A program made the position numbers and the translations under genes. A stretch of 64,000 nt of DNA, from NCBI RefSeq assembly GCF_040954835.1, contig NC_090703.1:16443444-16507443 (forward strand). Direction: 5' to 3'. The DNA is from Lepisosteus oculatus. Taxonomy: Eukaryota; Chordata; Actinopteri; Semionotiformes; Lepisosteidae. The notes beneath the pieces are model-generated. The model had not been told where the DNA came from. It saw nothing but the letters and a program-made list of their open reading frames with translations, and did not search any database. This document shows positions 37,601-48,619 of the stretch, in pieces; positions within the stretch are counted from its first letter, which is position 1, and each line of letters begins with the position of its first letter.

Positions 37601-40600
37601 TTTAACAACCACTTAGACGTTTATCTTTTGACCCTTCAGTGAAAGAATCTCCCTTAAGTTTTTAAAACTTTGACAAGCTCCAAACAAGCCAGCACTAGGA
37701 TCTCCACTCACCCACTTGCCCAAAGCTGGGTAGTCATGTTCTGGGTCAAACAGGTGCTGATGCTGCTGAAACTCCCTGCTGAACTCCGCCGTGTCAGGTG
37801 AGTTCTCAAGGCACCCATCCGCAGCTGTTTTACCAACAAAACCAAAACACAACAATCAAACATTATTATTACAATAATAATAATAATCTTTATTTTACTT
37901 AAAAACCTTTACTAGTAGCTTCTCGAAGCCCTTTACAGGAAAAGCAAAACAAAATAACAAAATTAGCACAATAAACACAATACAGACACCTGTTAAATAA
38001 AAGCCTTCCTGAAGAAGAAAGTTTTCAATCTGGATTTGAACTTGCTCAGGGTAGGTGACTGTCTCATATCTTTGAGGAGAATTCCAGAGCTTTGGGGAAT
38101 AACAAGAGAAGGCCCTGCCACCCATAGAATGTAAACGAGATTGGGGGACACCCAAAATTAGATGAACAAAGGTAGTGAATTTGGGAGTACAAAGCTATAA
38201 AGTCAGACAGGTACTGAGGTGCCAAGCTACATAAAGCCTTATGAGCATGAGGATTTTGAGGTTGATATGGAACCTTATAGGTAACCAGTGCAAGGACTCC
38301 AGGAGAGGAGAAATGTGATCATTTGTATGGAATTTGGTCAGGATCCTGGGTGCCAAATTGTGGGTATAGTGAAGTTGAGGATTTAGCTACTCCAGCAAGT
38401 CTGGCCTTGTAGTAATCAAACCTAAAAATGACGAATGTGTTGACCAGGTTTTCTGCTACAGTCAGAGACAACATAGCACATAGTCTAGTGATATTTCTGA
38501 GGTGGAAGAATTATGTTTTAACAACATTCAGACAGTGCTCCCCAAATTCGGTCCTGCCCTCTTCCTCATAACAGTTTTAATGAAACAAATTATTCTCTGA
38601 AGCATATGAAAGGTCAAGAATATTGTTCAATATAAACTGAAGATTAAATTGGTTTAGATGACCAATTCAGGCTCCAAGCCTGTTATCTGCATGGTCCAAG
38701 AACCAAACCTTATTTTGTATGTTATTACTACTATGCACTGAAAAAATACTTTTCTTTTTGCATTCACAAATTTGGAATTCAACAAATTTTCCTCATTTTT
38801 GCTTTACCACTGATATAGCTTATAATATATAAGCATGTTTGTGAGGGTACCTTTTCAACATACATTTTTCAAGCCTTCTGTCTTTTCTCAAGATGGAAAT
38901 TTAACAGAGCCAACAGGAGAGTTGACATCAATTGGAAGAGGAGCGTATCTCTTGCTGATATCACTGTACACTCCAACGTTCTTGACAAGTCCTATGAGAT
39001 GCTGTTTTGTCACAAACTAAAGATACTAGCTGAGATAAACTGAAGCCAAAACACACTCCCCTAAAGATTGGCACCTTCTCTATTGGAATTATCTTACTAG
39101 AATAAGCTAAATAGACTGACCCAAACTGGTAATGTCCATCTGCACTTCAAACAAGTATACTTATTGCTTGAGCCACTTCCCTCTTCAGGAAAGCCTCAAT
39201 TCTGCCAATGAATTTTGAATCTGAACTTTATCACGTGAGATGAAGTTATATAAAAATATATTATCTGCTGAATACCCACAATATATCTTACATATTCTCA
39301 AAATATTACAGCTTCTAGATCTTGAAAGGTAAAGGAAATATATAAGGGAACAGCTCCAACTCTCTTGTAGAGGCCCTGTGCTTAACAGTCATTAAAGACT
39401 TCACTGAAATCTCAGCATTTTTATTTCACTTTGTGTGTTTTAAGCCAATGACTTCAAGATCTCCCCAGAGGCTTGGCTGGAATTGTATCTCTGAGATACC
39501 AACAGACGTTGCCAAAAGGCAGACTTGGATTTGTACCAGCCACCTTTCTTGCCCAAAAAGTGACTGTTATTGATTTACATGAAAAAGTAATGCAATACCA
39601 AACCAGTTAAAATTCTTGCCCATTTCTTTATCTTGACAAAGGGAGGATAACTGACTACTTAATTCCGAATAACTTGAATTAGAAAATGCTTTCCCAACTT
39701 AACACATTTACCATTGGCATCATGGCACTGGAGTTTTTAAAAAAGTAGTTCCATGAAACAAGCTGAAGCCTTCCAATATTGTATTTGCTGTCTTAAAAAC
39801 ATGTCAATGTAATTTTGCTACTGTTCTTATTATGGAGCCAAATATTTCTGGTTATTTAAATATGGTATTTAATACACTAGAATTAGAATCTAGACATTTT
39901 TTGGATAGACATGCACAAATAGGGTTAGACATTTCCTCTGCTATTCAAATGTCTCTACCAAATATTAAAGTATTATATTTTGGTCGCTGAATGTACAGCA
40001 CATTCACTATAAATATACTGTACACATCCATCCATTGTCAAAAAACCACTTATTCCTGGTAAAGGCTGCAGCACTCTGGAGCTTCTCCAGGAAGGATAGG
40101 GTGAAAGATGTGTTTATCATCTAGATGGGACACGAGTCTATCAGAGGGTACACACACGGGGACAATTTAGAGACATCAATAGGGATTTATAGACAATAGA
40201 CAATTTAGAGGCATCAATTAACATACTCAGCATGTTTTTGGGAGGTGGGAGAAAACCCACATGGACACCAGGAGAACATGCAAAATCAACATACACAGAC
40301 CATATACAAACCAGGCCAGAATCCAACCCAGCACTCAAGAGCTGTGAGGCAAAAGCACTAACCTTCATCCCCCAGTGCCACCCTAGAGACACATATATAA
40401 GCTAAACAAGCCTATAATGGAATTAAGTATATTTATATTGCACTAAGTATTTGCAAGTGATATTCAAAAAACTAGAGTAAATGTTGAATAATAAAGTTTT
40501 AAACCAATATTTCTTTATATTAGCATAAGTGAAGCTAAAAAAAATACGGTCTGAAAACACATTATGGTAAGCACCCTTCAGACCCCATTTGTAAATGTCA

Positions 40601-43600
40601 ATAATGTTTGCAAATCAAAGGAGTGAAATTCGGCAGCGTTAAAAAAATGCAAACAATAAATGCCGCAGCAGGCACAACTAACAAAGAGCTCTTTGTGTGA
40701 AGGCACAGGGAAGATAAACAAAAGGCAAAATCCTCGAGTGTATTTTTCAATACAAATTTTCTTAGCAGCCTCAAATCTAAGAACCGTTTAATGACTTGGT
40801 GATTCATTGGCTGGTACAGAGGGAGTTGAACTTTAGCTGTCAAGCTGCACATTACTCTGTTTGATAGATACTGTAGCATTTTCATTTGTGTTTCTTGAAA
40901 TCATTTTGAAGATAAAAATAAGTGCTGTAACGAAATCTGAACCTTAACCAAACACTGTGCTCACCAACATGTAGGACTGAGATTTCACTGCAATGGTCAT
41001 TTAAGGGATTAAACTAAATATGTCTCAGTAAAGAATGCAAATTTTAACATGATGAATAAATATTGTCGCTTGTATTCAGGGTCTGTGGCTTTTTCTATGC
41101 AGATTTTAAAAATGACTTATTCTCAAAATACTTAGGATAATTAACAGCTTGCAGTTACTTTCTGGTCATACAGAATGGCACCTCTTAGCCTTACTGACAT
41201 ATCTAGGTCACTTTCACATAGCTTTTGATTTTAACTTATAGTGATGCTGCACTTTTCAAGACTTTCTTGAAAGAGAGTGAGGATGACTTTCTGAGGAGAT
41301 TAAGGATGTGCTTGTTAGGTGTCAGCATAAAGCCTGTGTCAGTAGCACAGTTTGTATGGAGCAAAGAGCTGCACATAATTTTAGTTTCAGAATAAGGTCT
41401 GTCTCAATTAAAGAGGTAATGATTTTTGTGTCAATTGACTGTAAGAACAAGAGAACCATGGTGTCAATGCATATCCTTAAAACAATCTGCCCAAATTCTT
41501 GGCCAGTCACTGAATGGTTTATCTGCCACACAGACAAGCATTTATTAAACTGACTCCAAAGACGGTCTCTATGGTCCCCAGTGACAAAAGCAACCACTGC
41601 TTGGCTTTGATGCTTGTGTTGTGAATGAATGACGTTTTTGAGATGTGAATGTACTACCCAGGGAGAAAGTCACGGTTCTGGTGGCCAGAGTTTTATTGGA
41701 TATTTTATGACACCGTAAATGGCCGGTGAAGAGACACTGCTGCTACAGACACTTCAGTTTGTATTAGATGTAAAGAAAAAAAAGCTGTTAGTCAGAACTA
41801 AATGTCTGTCTTGTTCATTGTCAGCAAATAGGAATCCAACTGATCTCTTTCTTCAGGAAGCACTGGACTGCAACTGTTAACATAAATAACCTCTTTGGTT
41901 ATCTTCCTTTGAAGGTTTGTACTCAATACATGATTTCTGTACTATAGTCTAAGTAGTTAAGAGGAACATTGATAACTTATTTTTACACATAATAAAACAA
42001 TCACCCTATTAAAATATTTACACACTGTAAAGAGAAGTACAAAAATGATTGTTTCTGATGAGAAATCAGAATGGATAGTTTTTTAATTCATTAAAACTAT
42101 TAATGTGTACATCAAGGCTGGAGATGTGGTTAAATGTGTACTCCCAGGGTTCTGCACCAATGCCATGCAGAATTCTACCTGTCTTTCCCAATGGGCAGGG
42201 ATTGGGAGGGTCTGGATAGCCTTGGTCTTCACTGAAATCCTTTGGGATATTGTCTCCTGTCAGTTCAGCCACAATGTTTGGAATATTGCCATAGGGACCC
42301 AAATGCTGCAGCCCCTCATGAGCACCGCCTAGGGGGGAAAGAGAAACAGTTAGAGAATTACAGTATGTTTAAGGATTATTGGACTCAACAGGCTAATATT
42401 TATTTAGAATAATCTTGCTTGTGACCTGCTTAGCCAAAAAGAAGCTCTTTGGAGATTAATTCTCAAGACTACATTTCTTGGAATTTACAATTTCCTAGGG
42501 CAATGTTTATAAAATTAAAGTAAAAATGTTCGCTTTTTAAAGCTCTCTTTTAGGGCTTATCAGTAAAGTAAATAAAAAATTGAAACAGACATGTGATCTT
42601 GAACAGTCCTAGGACACCAGGTTCTTTATACATGACAGCCCCACAGCCCCACGCTCGCACACAGTGCGCACAAGATCAATACCATTGTTCTGTTGGACCG
42701 CAGCCCATTCCAAGCTCGGAAAATTAATGTGGAACTTTTGGAAGGTTGGTTTACATGGATGCATTTTCAGAAATTGACCAAGGATAGCCCATATGTGTTT
42801 GATACGTAGGCTTTGTTTCATGTGCATCGCAGTGGCTGGATTGTGAGGTCCTGTTTGTTTGCTATACTCCTTGACCAAATTCTTTTAGCCAAGACTTAAC
42901 AAATAGATTTACACAATCTGCAGCACTGAAAGGTTTTGACAACTGAGTGACTAACCATACAACCTACCAATACCCACTGTCTCCAAGAGTTCATATTATA
43001 TGACTCAACAATAAAGTTAAAAATCCATAATAATGTCTATAACAAATAGGCACACACAAAACAAAAACTGGATTATTTTTAATTTACAGTATTTTAAAAT
43101 TACGTAAGTAATTACCACATATTTTGTTTTCCAGATTAGGAGTCCTTATTAAAATATAAAATGTTCAATAAATTAACAAATAAAATCCCAAATGTCATTT
43201 ATATACAGTATTGCTTTAACCCATGAAACATGCAGTACTGAATAGGTAAACAAATGTATGAAACTCAGAACTGTGAAATGTTATTATTTGTAAGCATTAC
43301 ATTAAAAGCAGCAGTGCGGAATTACAGATTAGTTAAATAGAAACTCAGGTAATAAATACACCAGAAGATGGTTATAGAGGTTTTCAACATCTTAATGTTG
43401 TGGTGTGTCTGATGATGTCTATGCCTCAGTATTTAAGAACTAATTACTATTCTTTTGTTTGTATATATTGTACATATGGTTACAAGCCATCTTATTTTAT
43501 CCTTTGCTGGACTTGTGCCAAAGCTCATTCTTTAAATCTCATAAAACTCACACTGCATTCATTGCTCTATTTATAGATCATTAAGTCTTGGTATCCTCGG

Positions 43601-46600
43601 TAACAGGTTTGATTAAATACTATATTTTTAGCAGGATCAAATGATTGTTCTCACTGTAAATACTCTGCTCCACTGTTCACAGACTACTCTTAATGAAACG
43701 TAAAATATTGGTATGCAGGCGATTCTTTTCATTTTGGCTGTAACATCTTCAAACTGCCTGTCATAGGAACTGGAAAGTTTTGCACCATTAGTAGTTTTAA
43801 CTAGGAGAAAACATAACCTGTCATTGTCAGTACTGTGGTTGAAAAACCAAAGCGAACATACCTGTATTTAATTTGAAAGCTGTGGAAAACCTGCTTATAT
43901 TTCTCCAACAATGCCCCCTTGTGGAATTAAAATGCACTTCTGAGTTTAAGTCAAATCTTTTCTTGCGAAACAAATACACAAGAGCATTATCAGTATTATT
44001 CTTCTGAGTCTGGTGAATTTGTGCCTACATTTTTTAAAATAGAAAAACTTCAAGAAGTGAGAAGACAACACCTTCCTCTTCATTGAAGCTTTATTAAAAA
44101 GCTTCAATGACACTTACGGGACAGAGCAGTGGCTCTGTGGCTAAGGATGTGTGCCTGTGGCTGGAAGGTTGCTGGTTCAAATCCTGCAGCTGGCAGAGGA
44201 ATCCTACTCTGTTGGGCCCCTGAGCAAGGTTAAGGGCCTCTGACCACAGGCTCTCTCCCTGTCTGTCTCATGGAGAGCAAGCTCAGTTATGCAAAAAGAT
44301 AATTCCTAATGCACAAAATTATAAAGGGTTAATAAAGTGATGTTATTATTATTAAAACAGAAATTTAAAAATGGCCCACCTGTGGCATCTAAATTTACAT
44401 TTTAAATTGGTGCTGATAAAATAAAGTTGTGATTTTCAAAAGAGTGATTTTAAACTACTCATAAAAGGTGGCAACTGTGTTTGTGGATACTTTTAGAATT
44501 ATGAGAAACAAACTAAACAAAGCAAAACATACAAAAACAAGATTGCCTTCCAAATGTTTGTTTTCCTCTTCATTGTTATCCATGATGAAAGTTGTTTTCT
44601 TTTACATCTTACAGCAGCTATTCAAAGTATTTCAAATCCACAACAGCAATTTCATTAGTACTGTCTTGCCCTGAGCTGTCTTCCAGCAGTCCTGGGAGGT
44701 CTCAGATAGTGTCACATTATCACCCTATAGATCTGTGTAACACAATGGTGACAACACTCCAGCAATGACTGTCTCTGCAAAGCTAGACAGCTACATCAGA
44801 GTCCTCAGTGAATTACACCATTTTGCCAAGCAAGAACCATGCTGTCTCCTCAAGAATCTTAAAGAAACTTATTAACTTACAATCTATTCACTCTCTGTCT
44901 CAAAACATTTGATTTCCATTTTCATGTACATTTTGTAAGTTTCTACAAGCTCTGGTTGGTAGCAAAAGTTTTAATTTAACTTCTGTATGAGAAGTCCATG
45001 TAGATTCTCTTTTCATCCTTAACTAAACTTATTGTTAATTTCTTAAAAACTAAAAACTGTAGCAGTACTCAATGAACACAAATATGACCAGAGTCATAAT
45101 GTGCCTAGTAACTGCAATTAGCAGACTAATTGTTTCAGACGATCTGGAAACCCCACATACAGAAAACTGTCTTTGAATATTGTACTATTATGAAGATAAA
45201 TCACGGTGGCAAAAATAATATGACCACACTGGGAGCACTACTGTATATTAACTGTACAATAATATAACAGATCAAATCATGAGCACAATTTGCATTAAAG
45301 AGGCCAACAGTTTCTGCAGAACTGTTTTGGCCGAAATATTTAGAGGAAACACTTATTCTGGTATTAAATATTGAGGCTTATATAAAAGGGAACAAAATAC
45401 CAAACAGTATATAAAAAATATGACATATATGTTTAATAATGTTATTTGAGACTGACATTTAAACCAGTAAATGTATTTCTTATAAGTAAATGTTGAGACT
45501 GGTGTAAAGACTGAGATCCAACACAACTAAAAATGTTACTTCATAGCATCACTCTCGCTCCTCCAAAGTATTTACTTTCAAAATCTTACAAAAGATTTAC
45601 AGAAACAAACAACTGAATAAAGACATTTCACTCATCAAAGGTCAGTGTTGAAAAGGGGTTTTATTGTTGTGGAACAAACGTGCTTTACTGTTATAACAGA
45701 CATCTGACAGAGTTACACGCAATCTGAGATTGGTTTACCAAGCCTGTGGCTTGAGTAATTATATATTTTCTGTCAGGATAACTTTCTAGTTAATCATAAA
45801 AAATGTTTTTATTCATATTTCATTTTATAGCTTATAGCCCTGTAATTTTTGTACACATAGTAGATGTAAAATAGTTGTTATTCTTTCTTGGTTTTCTTTG
45901 TGTTGTGCTGTGGTATGGGGCCCACTCTCAAACGTTTTATTATGTTGTACTGAAATTCCTGTTTTCATACCTATTTCAATAGTTTCAGTTTTAATGTCTT
46001 TGCGAGTAAGCCTTTGGTGGGGGACTTACATTCAAACTCTAAACTTTCTGTTAATGAATGATCATTAAATGAATGAATGATTTCAAATAATACTTTCAAA
46101 TAAAAAATCAAAGTGTTATGAAAAGGGGCTTCTCCAGTAGGGAGTTTTTTTAAAATATGTGTCTAACAAAGGACAAATGTAAATACATAGTTTCACATTG
46201 CTTTCATCAACCTAAACAATTCAAAATTTACCAAAGTATCTTTAAACAAACTTCTGAAATATATCTTATGGACTAGTAGATCTAGATTCAACACAAATTT
46301 CATTTTACTCTTTAAAAGCTTTGAAAGAATAGCTTTGCACTGTGCCAATGATAATAGCACAAAACAGTCCAACTTGATGTAAAAACTGTTATGTAAAAAT
46401 ATCTACATATAGTTAATATTACATGTTGAAGAAAGCAACAATGTATTATTCACCTAGCTTGTTTGTTATTTACTACACAATACATATAAGCCATATAGTG
46501 GAAAATAAAGCTTTGAAACAAAAATATTTTTGTCTAAACTGGGATATTTATTTATATTTTTTATATTTATATAACATTCACCAAGTGTACGGTAACACCT

Positions 46601-48526
46601 TTATCCCCACAACATTCTGAAACATTTAAAAGCTGGGTAGTTATTAGTTTCAGCTGAAATTAAAATCTTTCATCGACGCATCAAGTAAAATGCCTGTTTT
46701 ATTTTTTATTTTTTAAAGGGCAGTACCTTCAATGCTCTGTGGTCCCACGATGTTGGTGGCCTGGTGTGCAGGGTACTCTACTCTGGGTCTAGCAATGCCC
46801 AGCTGTTCCATTACTCCATGGAGGAGACGCTGAATGTCTGCCTCTGACACTTGGTCCACTGTGCGGAGACTGTGACTGGAGACCAGAGCTACCCAGCACA
46901 ACACCACACATAGCATGACCCCGTGTAGAAGGCTGGCCAAGGACCTCATGGCCAAGATAACCTGTAGGTGGCAGTGAATTCATTCAATGTGTGTTGAATT
47001 CATGCATGGAGAAAAAAAAAAAAAACCTGACTTGGCTGCTCAGCTCATTAGTCACCGGAGAAGCCAAAGTGAAGTGGATCGGCATGGGCAGGCAGATGTC
47101 ATTATCCATTATATTCTCTTTTTTGTTGGAAAATATGACATGAAAAGATAAAAGCCCTTTATTCTTGCAGGTCTTCTACATTCAATTAGGAAGTTGAATT
47201 CAAATTCTTTCTGATGAAGACTGTAAAACTGTATTTCATCCCTTATCCATGTCCATTTACGTATTTTTTGGTAAATATATGATTCTTGCTCTTTGTTTTG
47301 ACTGACTTATTCTGTGGCATAATCACTACGTTGCAATTAATTTTAGAGGACGTCTTTAAAGCGCACTGAGAATGTGCAGCGATGGTTAATTAAGTGATGC
47401 ACATACAGTAGTTAAATATTATATTGTTAAGGAACTGACCTATAGGCATATTAAATTATATTGTTAGTTCTCTTAGTAACTATTGTTAGTATTTTGTTAA
47501 AGATTATATTGAGTAAGAGCTGACCAGTTGACAAGCATCCTTGTGTTGCTTCTTTCAAGAGGGGTCTGAAAATTATCCAAGGAACTATCAAAAAGCTGAG
47601 AACCTAAATTGTAAGGAAACTCCAGCTGATATATGTTCCATTAATTTTGTCTCCATTTACTATCAACTGCACTAAGGTTTCTTCTAAGCCCGTATTTAAA
47701 TATGTAATTGTATCATCAATCAATACAATTGATCAGCAATGTTCTTTACTTATTATTGGAAGACACTCTCTGACGTCATTTAATAAGATGTGGGATTGAA
47801 AGAAAAGGATTTTGGTAAACAGTCTTATTCACGTCGGAGTAAAACGCCATTTTCTTCCATGATTTCTCTCCAATAGCTGGCAAATTAAATTTACAGCTGT
47901 TTTTCTCCAATGATAAACACTGTACAGTCAAATAAAATCTGAAACGCAAATAATTTACAAATTCTGTTTTCCCGTAAATACAGGGCACTTATAATATTAA
48001 ATTAAATTATATTTCTAATTACAAAACCGTTACTGGCGAAGCTAAAAAATAAACTACATGACGTCAAAATGAGAAACGATCACCAAGAAAAATGTAAAGG
48101 TATTTATGTCTTATGTATTTTTTTAATCAAATCTTAAATCCAGTATCCATTACCCCATTACAAATATTTCACAGCTTGATATATTGATTTTGTCCAGATA
48201 TTTAGAGCTACCACACTCTTTAGGCCACGTTACAAAAATGTTTCATTTACGAAATGGAATCGGTTATCTGAATGCATTAAGACAATACACAAGACAGCTA
48301 TTCGTACGGCTTCTTTTAGCATTGGCTACATTTGTAATCCACTTTACGCTAATGGTTTGGCTTTAACGTCATGTACAGTAGGCCGTTGGATTCGCTTAAG
48401 ATAGACTGGATAACAAAACTACAAAAAACTGAAATTCATTATTGTAAAGAATATTACAGGTGATGCTAATATTAAGAAAACGAACCGACGTCGTTTAAAA
48501 CCCATCAGATTAAATGTACTTACCAT
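34513..48526 (-). CDS. SCG5: Secretogranin V / 7B2, PC2 chaperone (6 exons)
   Basis: The joined exons 48526-48524, 46961-46727, 42328-42179, 37824-37712, 35694-35641 and 34632-34513 give 224 residues. 7B2 escorts pro-PC2 (PCSK2) through the regulated secretory pathway, and its C-terminal peptide inhibits PC2. Visible features are a signal peptide (about 1-30), [20 protein letters not shown], the PC2-binding PPNPCP at 120-125, Cys124 and Cys134 (the known disulfide pair), a furin site RNKR at 182-185, and the inhibitory VVAKKSV at 199-205 with the K202-K203 cleavage pair. All junctions are GT-AG and in frame. The protein is 12 residues longer than human: four in the leader and eight at the C-terminus. 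Initiation probably uses the ATG that ends exon 1; the next in-frame ATG is at 46949-46947. Confidence 0.96.
34633..35640 (-). other. SCG5: SCG5 intron 5
   Basis: The intron is 1.0 kb with donor gtatgt and acceptor ttttag. Nothing else is recognised in it. Confidence 0.8.
35641..35694 (-). CDS. SCG5: SCG5 exon 5, furin-site exon
   Basis: This 54-bp exon is in phase 0 on both sides and encodes [18 protein letters not shown]. It ends exactly at the RNKR furin cleavage site, so the junction separates the chaperone domain from the CT peptide. Confidence 0.95.
35695..37711 (-). other. SCG5: SCG5 intron 4
   Basis: The intron is 2.0 kb with donor gtgagt and acceptor cttcgacag. No other gene or clear repeat is present. 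Confidence 0.75.
37712..37824 (-). CDS. SCG5: SCG5 exon 4
   Basis: The 113-bp exon encodes (A)[18 protein letters not shown], then [15 protein letters not shown]. It contains Cys134, the partner of Cys124. The acceptor aaaacag follows a short T-rich tract only about 35 bp from a LINE tail. Confidence 0.96.
37860..38530 (-). mobile_element. Degenerate L2-like LINE, 3' end
   Basis: On the - strand the first part (about 38310-38220) reads [13 protein letters not shown], which is the end of the reverse transcriptase in L2/Rex-type LINEs. Further on, [13 protein letters not shown] lies at about 38120-38083. The element ends in a short-repeat tail (ATT)n at about 37890-37862, typical of L2 elements. 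About 80 bp at the upstream edge (38435-38515) matches 24430-24510 at roughly 85-90 percent. It is inserted in the same sense as SCG5. Confidence 0.8.
40021..40390 (-). mobile_element. tRNA-derived SINE, divergent
   Basis: On the - strand the head gggtggcactgggggatgaa is followed by ttttgcctcacagctc and a B-box-like gggttggattct. The body includes catgttttt-type and ggacaattta-type words shared with the copies at 13930-14292 and 61165-61450. Confidence 0.7.
40681..40696. promoter_or_regulatory. SOX-dimer-like palindrome
   Basis: The 16 bases acaaagagctctttgt form a perfect palindrome of two inverted ACAAAG half-sites with a 4-bp spacer. This resembles the paired sites bound by SOX8/9/10 dimers. 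It lies in non-repetitive DNA of SCG5 intron 3, about 9 kb from the GREM1 promoter. Confidence 0.35.
42179..42328 (-). CDS. SCG5: SCG5 exon 3, PC2-binding exon
   Basis: The 150-bp exon follows acceptor ccccctag and has donor gtagaa. It encodes [20 protein letters not shown], then [19 protein letters not shown] and [16 protein letters not shown] is the conserved polyproline motif needed for PC2 binding. Confidence 0.97.
44080..44110. repeat. Perfect inverted repeat, 13-bp arms
   Basis: tcattgaagcttt at 44080-44092 and aaagcttcaatga at 44098-44110 are exact reverse complements with the 5-base loop attaa. The hairpin ends just before the SINE head. Confidence 0.7.
44117..44352 (+). mobile_element. 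tRNA-derived SINE
   Basis: The head has an A-box-like tgtggctaagg at about 44136-44146 and a perfect B box ggttcaaatcc at 44174-44184. The body continues gttgggcccctgagcaagg and ends in a (TTA)n tail. The 3' half recurs in reverse at 20575-20700. Confidence 0.82.
46727..46961 (-). CDS. SCG5: SCG5 exon 2, signal peptide and N-terminus
   Basis: The 235-bp exon follows acceptor cacctacag and has donor gtactg. From its first base it reads [20 protein letters not shown], then [20 protein letters not shown]. It ends with QSIEG, the last codon split G|GC. The frame is open from the acceptor, which fits an upstream ATG at the end of exon 1. Confidence 0.95.
47771..47778. promoter_or_regulatory. SCG5: CRE palindrome TGACGTCA
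   Basis: This is a perfect 8-bp cAMP response element in SCG5 intron 1, about 0.8 kb into the gene. CREB/ATF factors bind such sites, and neuroendocrine genes often carry them. Confidence 0.4.
48059..48066. promoter_or_regulatory. SCG5: CRE palindrome TGACGTCA, second copy
   Basis: This is the second perfect 8-bp element, 288 bp from the first and about 0.5 kb downstream of the estimated transcription start. Confidence 0.42.
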
Positions 48527-48580
48527 AAAACCAGGATAATATCTTGCAGAGATAGACGAAGATGCGCTACGTTGCGCAGT
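48524..48580 (-). other. SCG5: SCG5 exon 1 (5' UTR plus start codon; 5' edge estimated)
   Basis: The strong donor gtaagt follows the bases ATG at 48526-48524, so the exon ends exactly at a start codon. The ATG is in frame with exon 2 (ATG|GTT ATC TTG). This gives MVILAMRS, which can be compared with the MVSRMVS start of human 7B2. The 5' edge is inferred from the TATA-like ataaatta. Confidence 0.6.
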
Positions 48581-48603
48581 GATAGTGCCTGAGGTTTACT
48601 GTG

Positions 48604-48614
48604 AATAATTTATG
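48604..48614 (-). promoter_or_regulatory. SCG5: SCG5 TATA-like element
   Basis: The - strand reads cataaattatt about 30 bp before the estimated exon 1 start. The near-palindromic tgcgcaacgtagcgca lies just downstream at about 48578-48563. Confidence 0.35.
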
Positions 48615-48619
48615 CCGTT

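Larger units (their letters stand above)
37825..42178 (-). other. SCG5: SCG5 intron 3
   Basis: This 4.35 kb intron holds a LINE 3' fragment (37860-38530), a SINE (40021-40390) and a block of non-repetitive DNA at about 40600-41000. That block contains a perfect SOX-dimer-like palindrome at 40681-40696. Confidence 0.8.
42329..46726 (-). other. SCG5: SCG5 intron 2
   Basis: The 4.4 kb intron has donor gtactg and acceptor tttcccccctag. It contains a tRNA-derived SINE (44117-44352) next to a perfect 13-bp-arm hairpin (44080-44110). No coding sequence is seen otherwise. Confidence 0.8.
46962..48523 (-). other. SCG5: SCG5 intron 1
   Basis: The 1.56 kb intron has donor gtaagt and acceptor cctacag. 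It contains two perfect CRE palindromes, at 47771-47778 and 48059-48066. Confidence 0.75.

Noticed and set aside
44117..44190. Possible tRNA gene (clean A and B boxes)
   Set aside because: No cloverleaf can be closed with matching acceptor ends, and a SINE body and (TTA)n tail follow.
46950..46955. Start at 46955 giving MAMRS for SCG5
   Set aside because: The codon at 46955-46953 is TTG. The frame instead continues to the acceptor and joins the ATG of exon 1.
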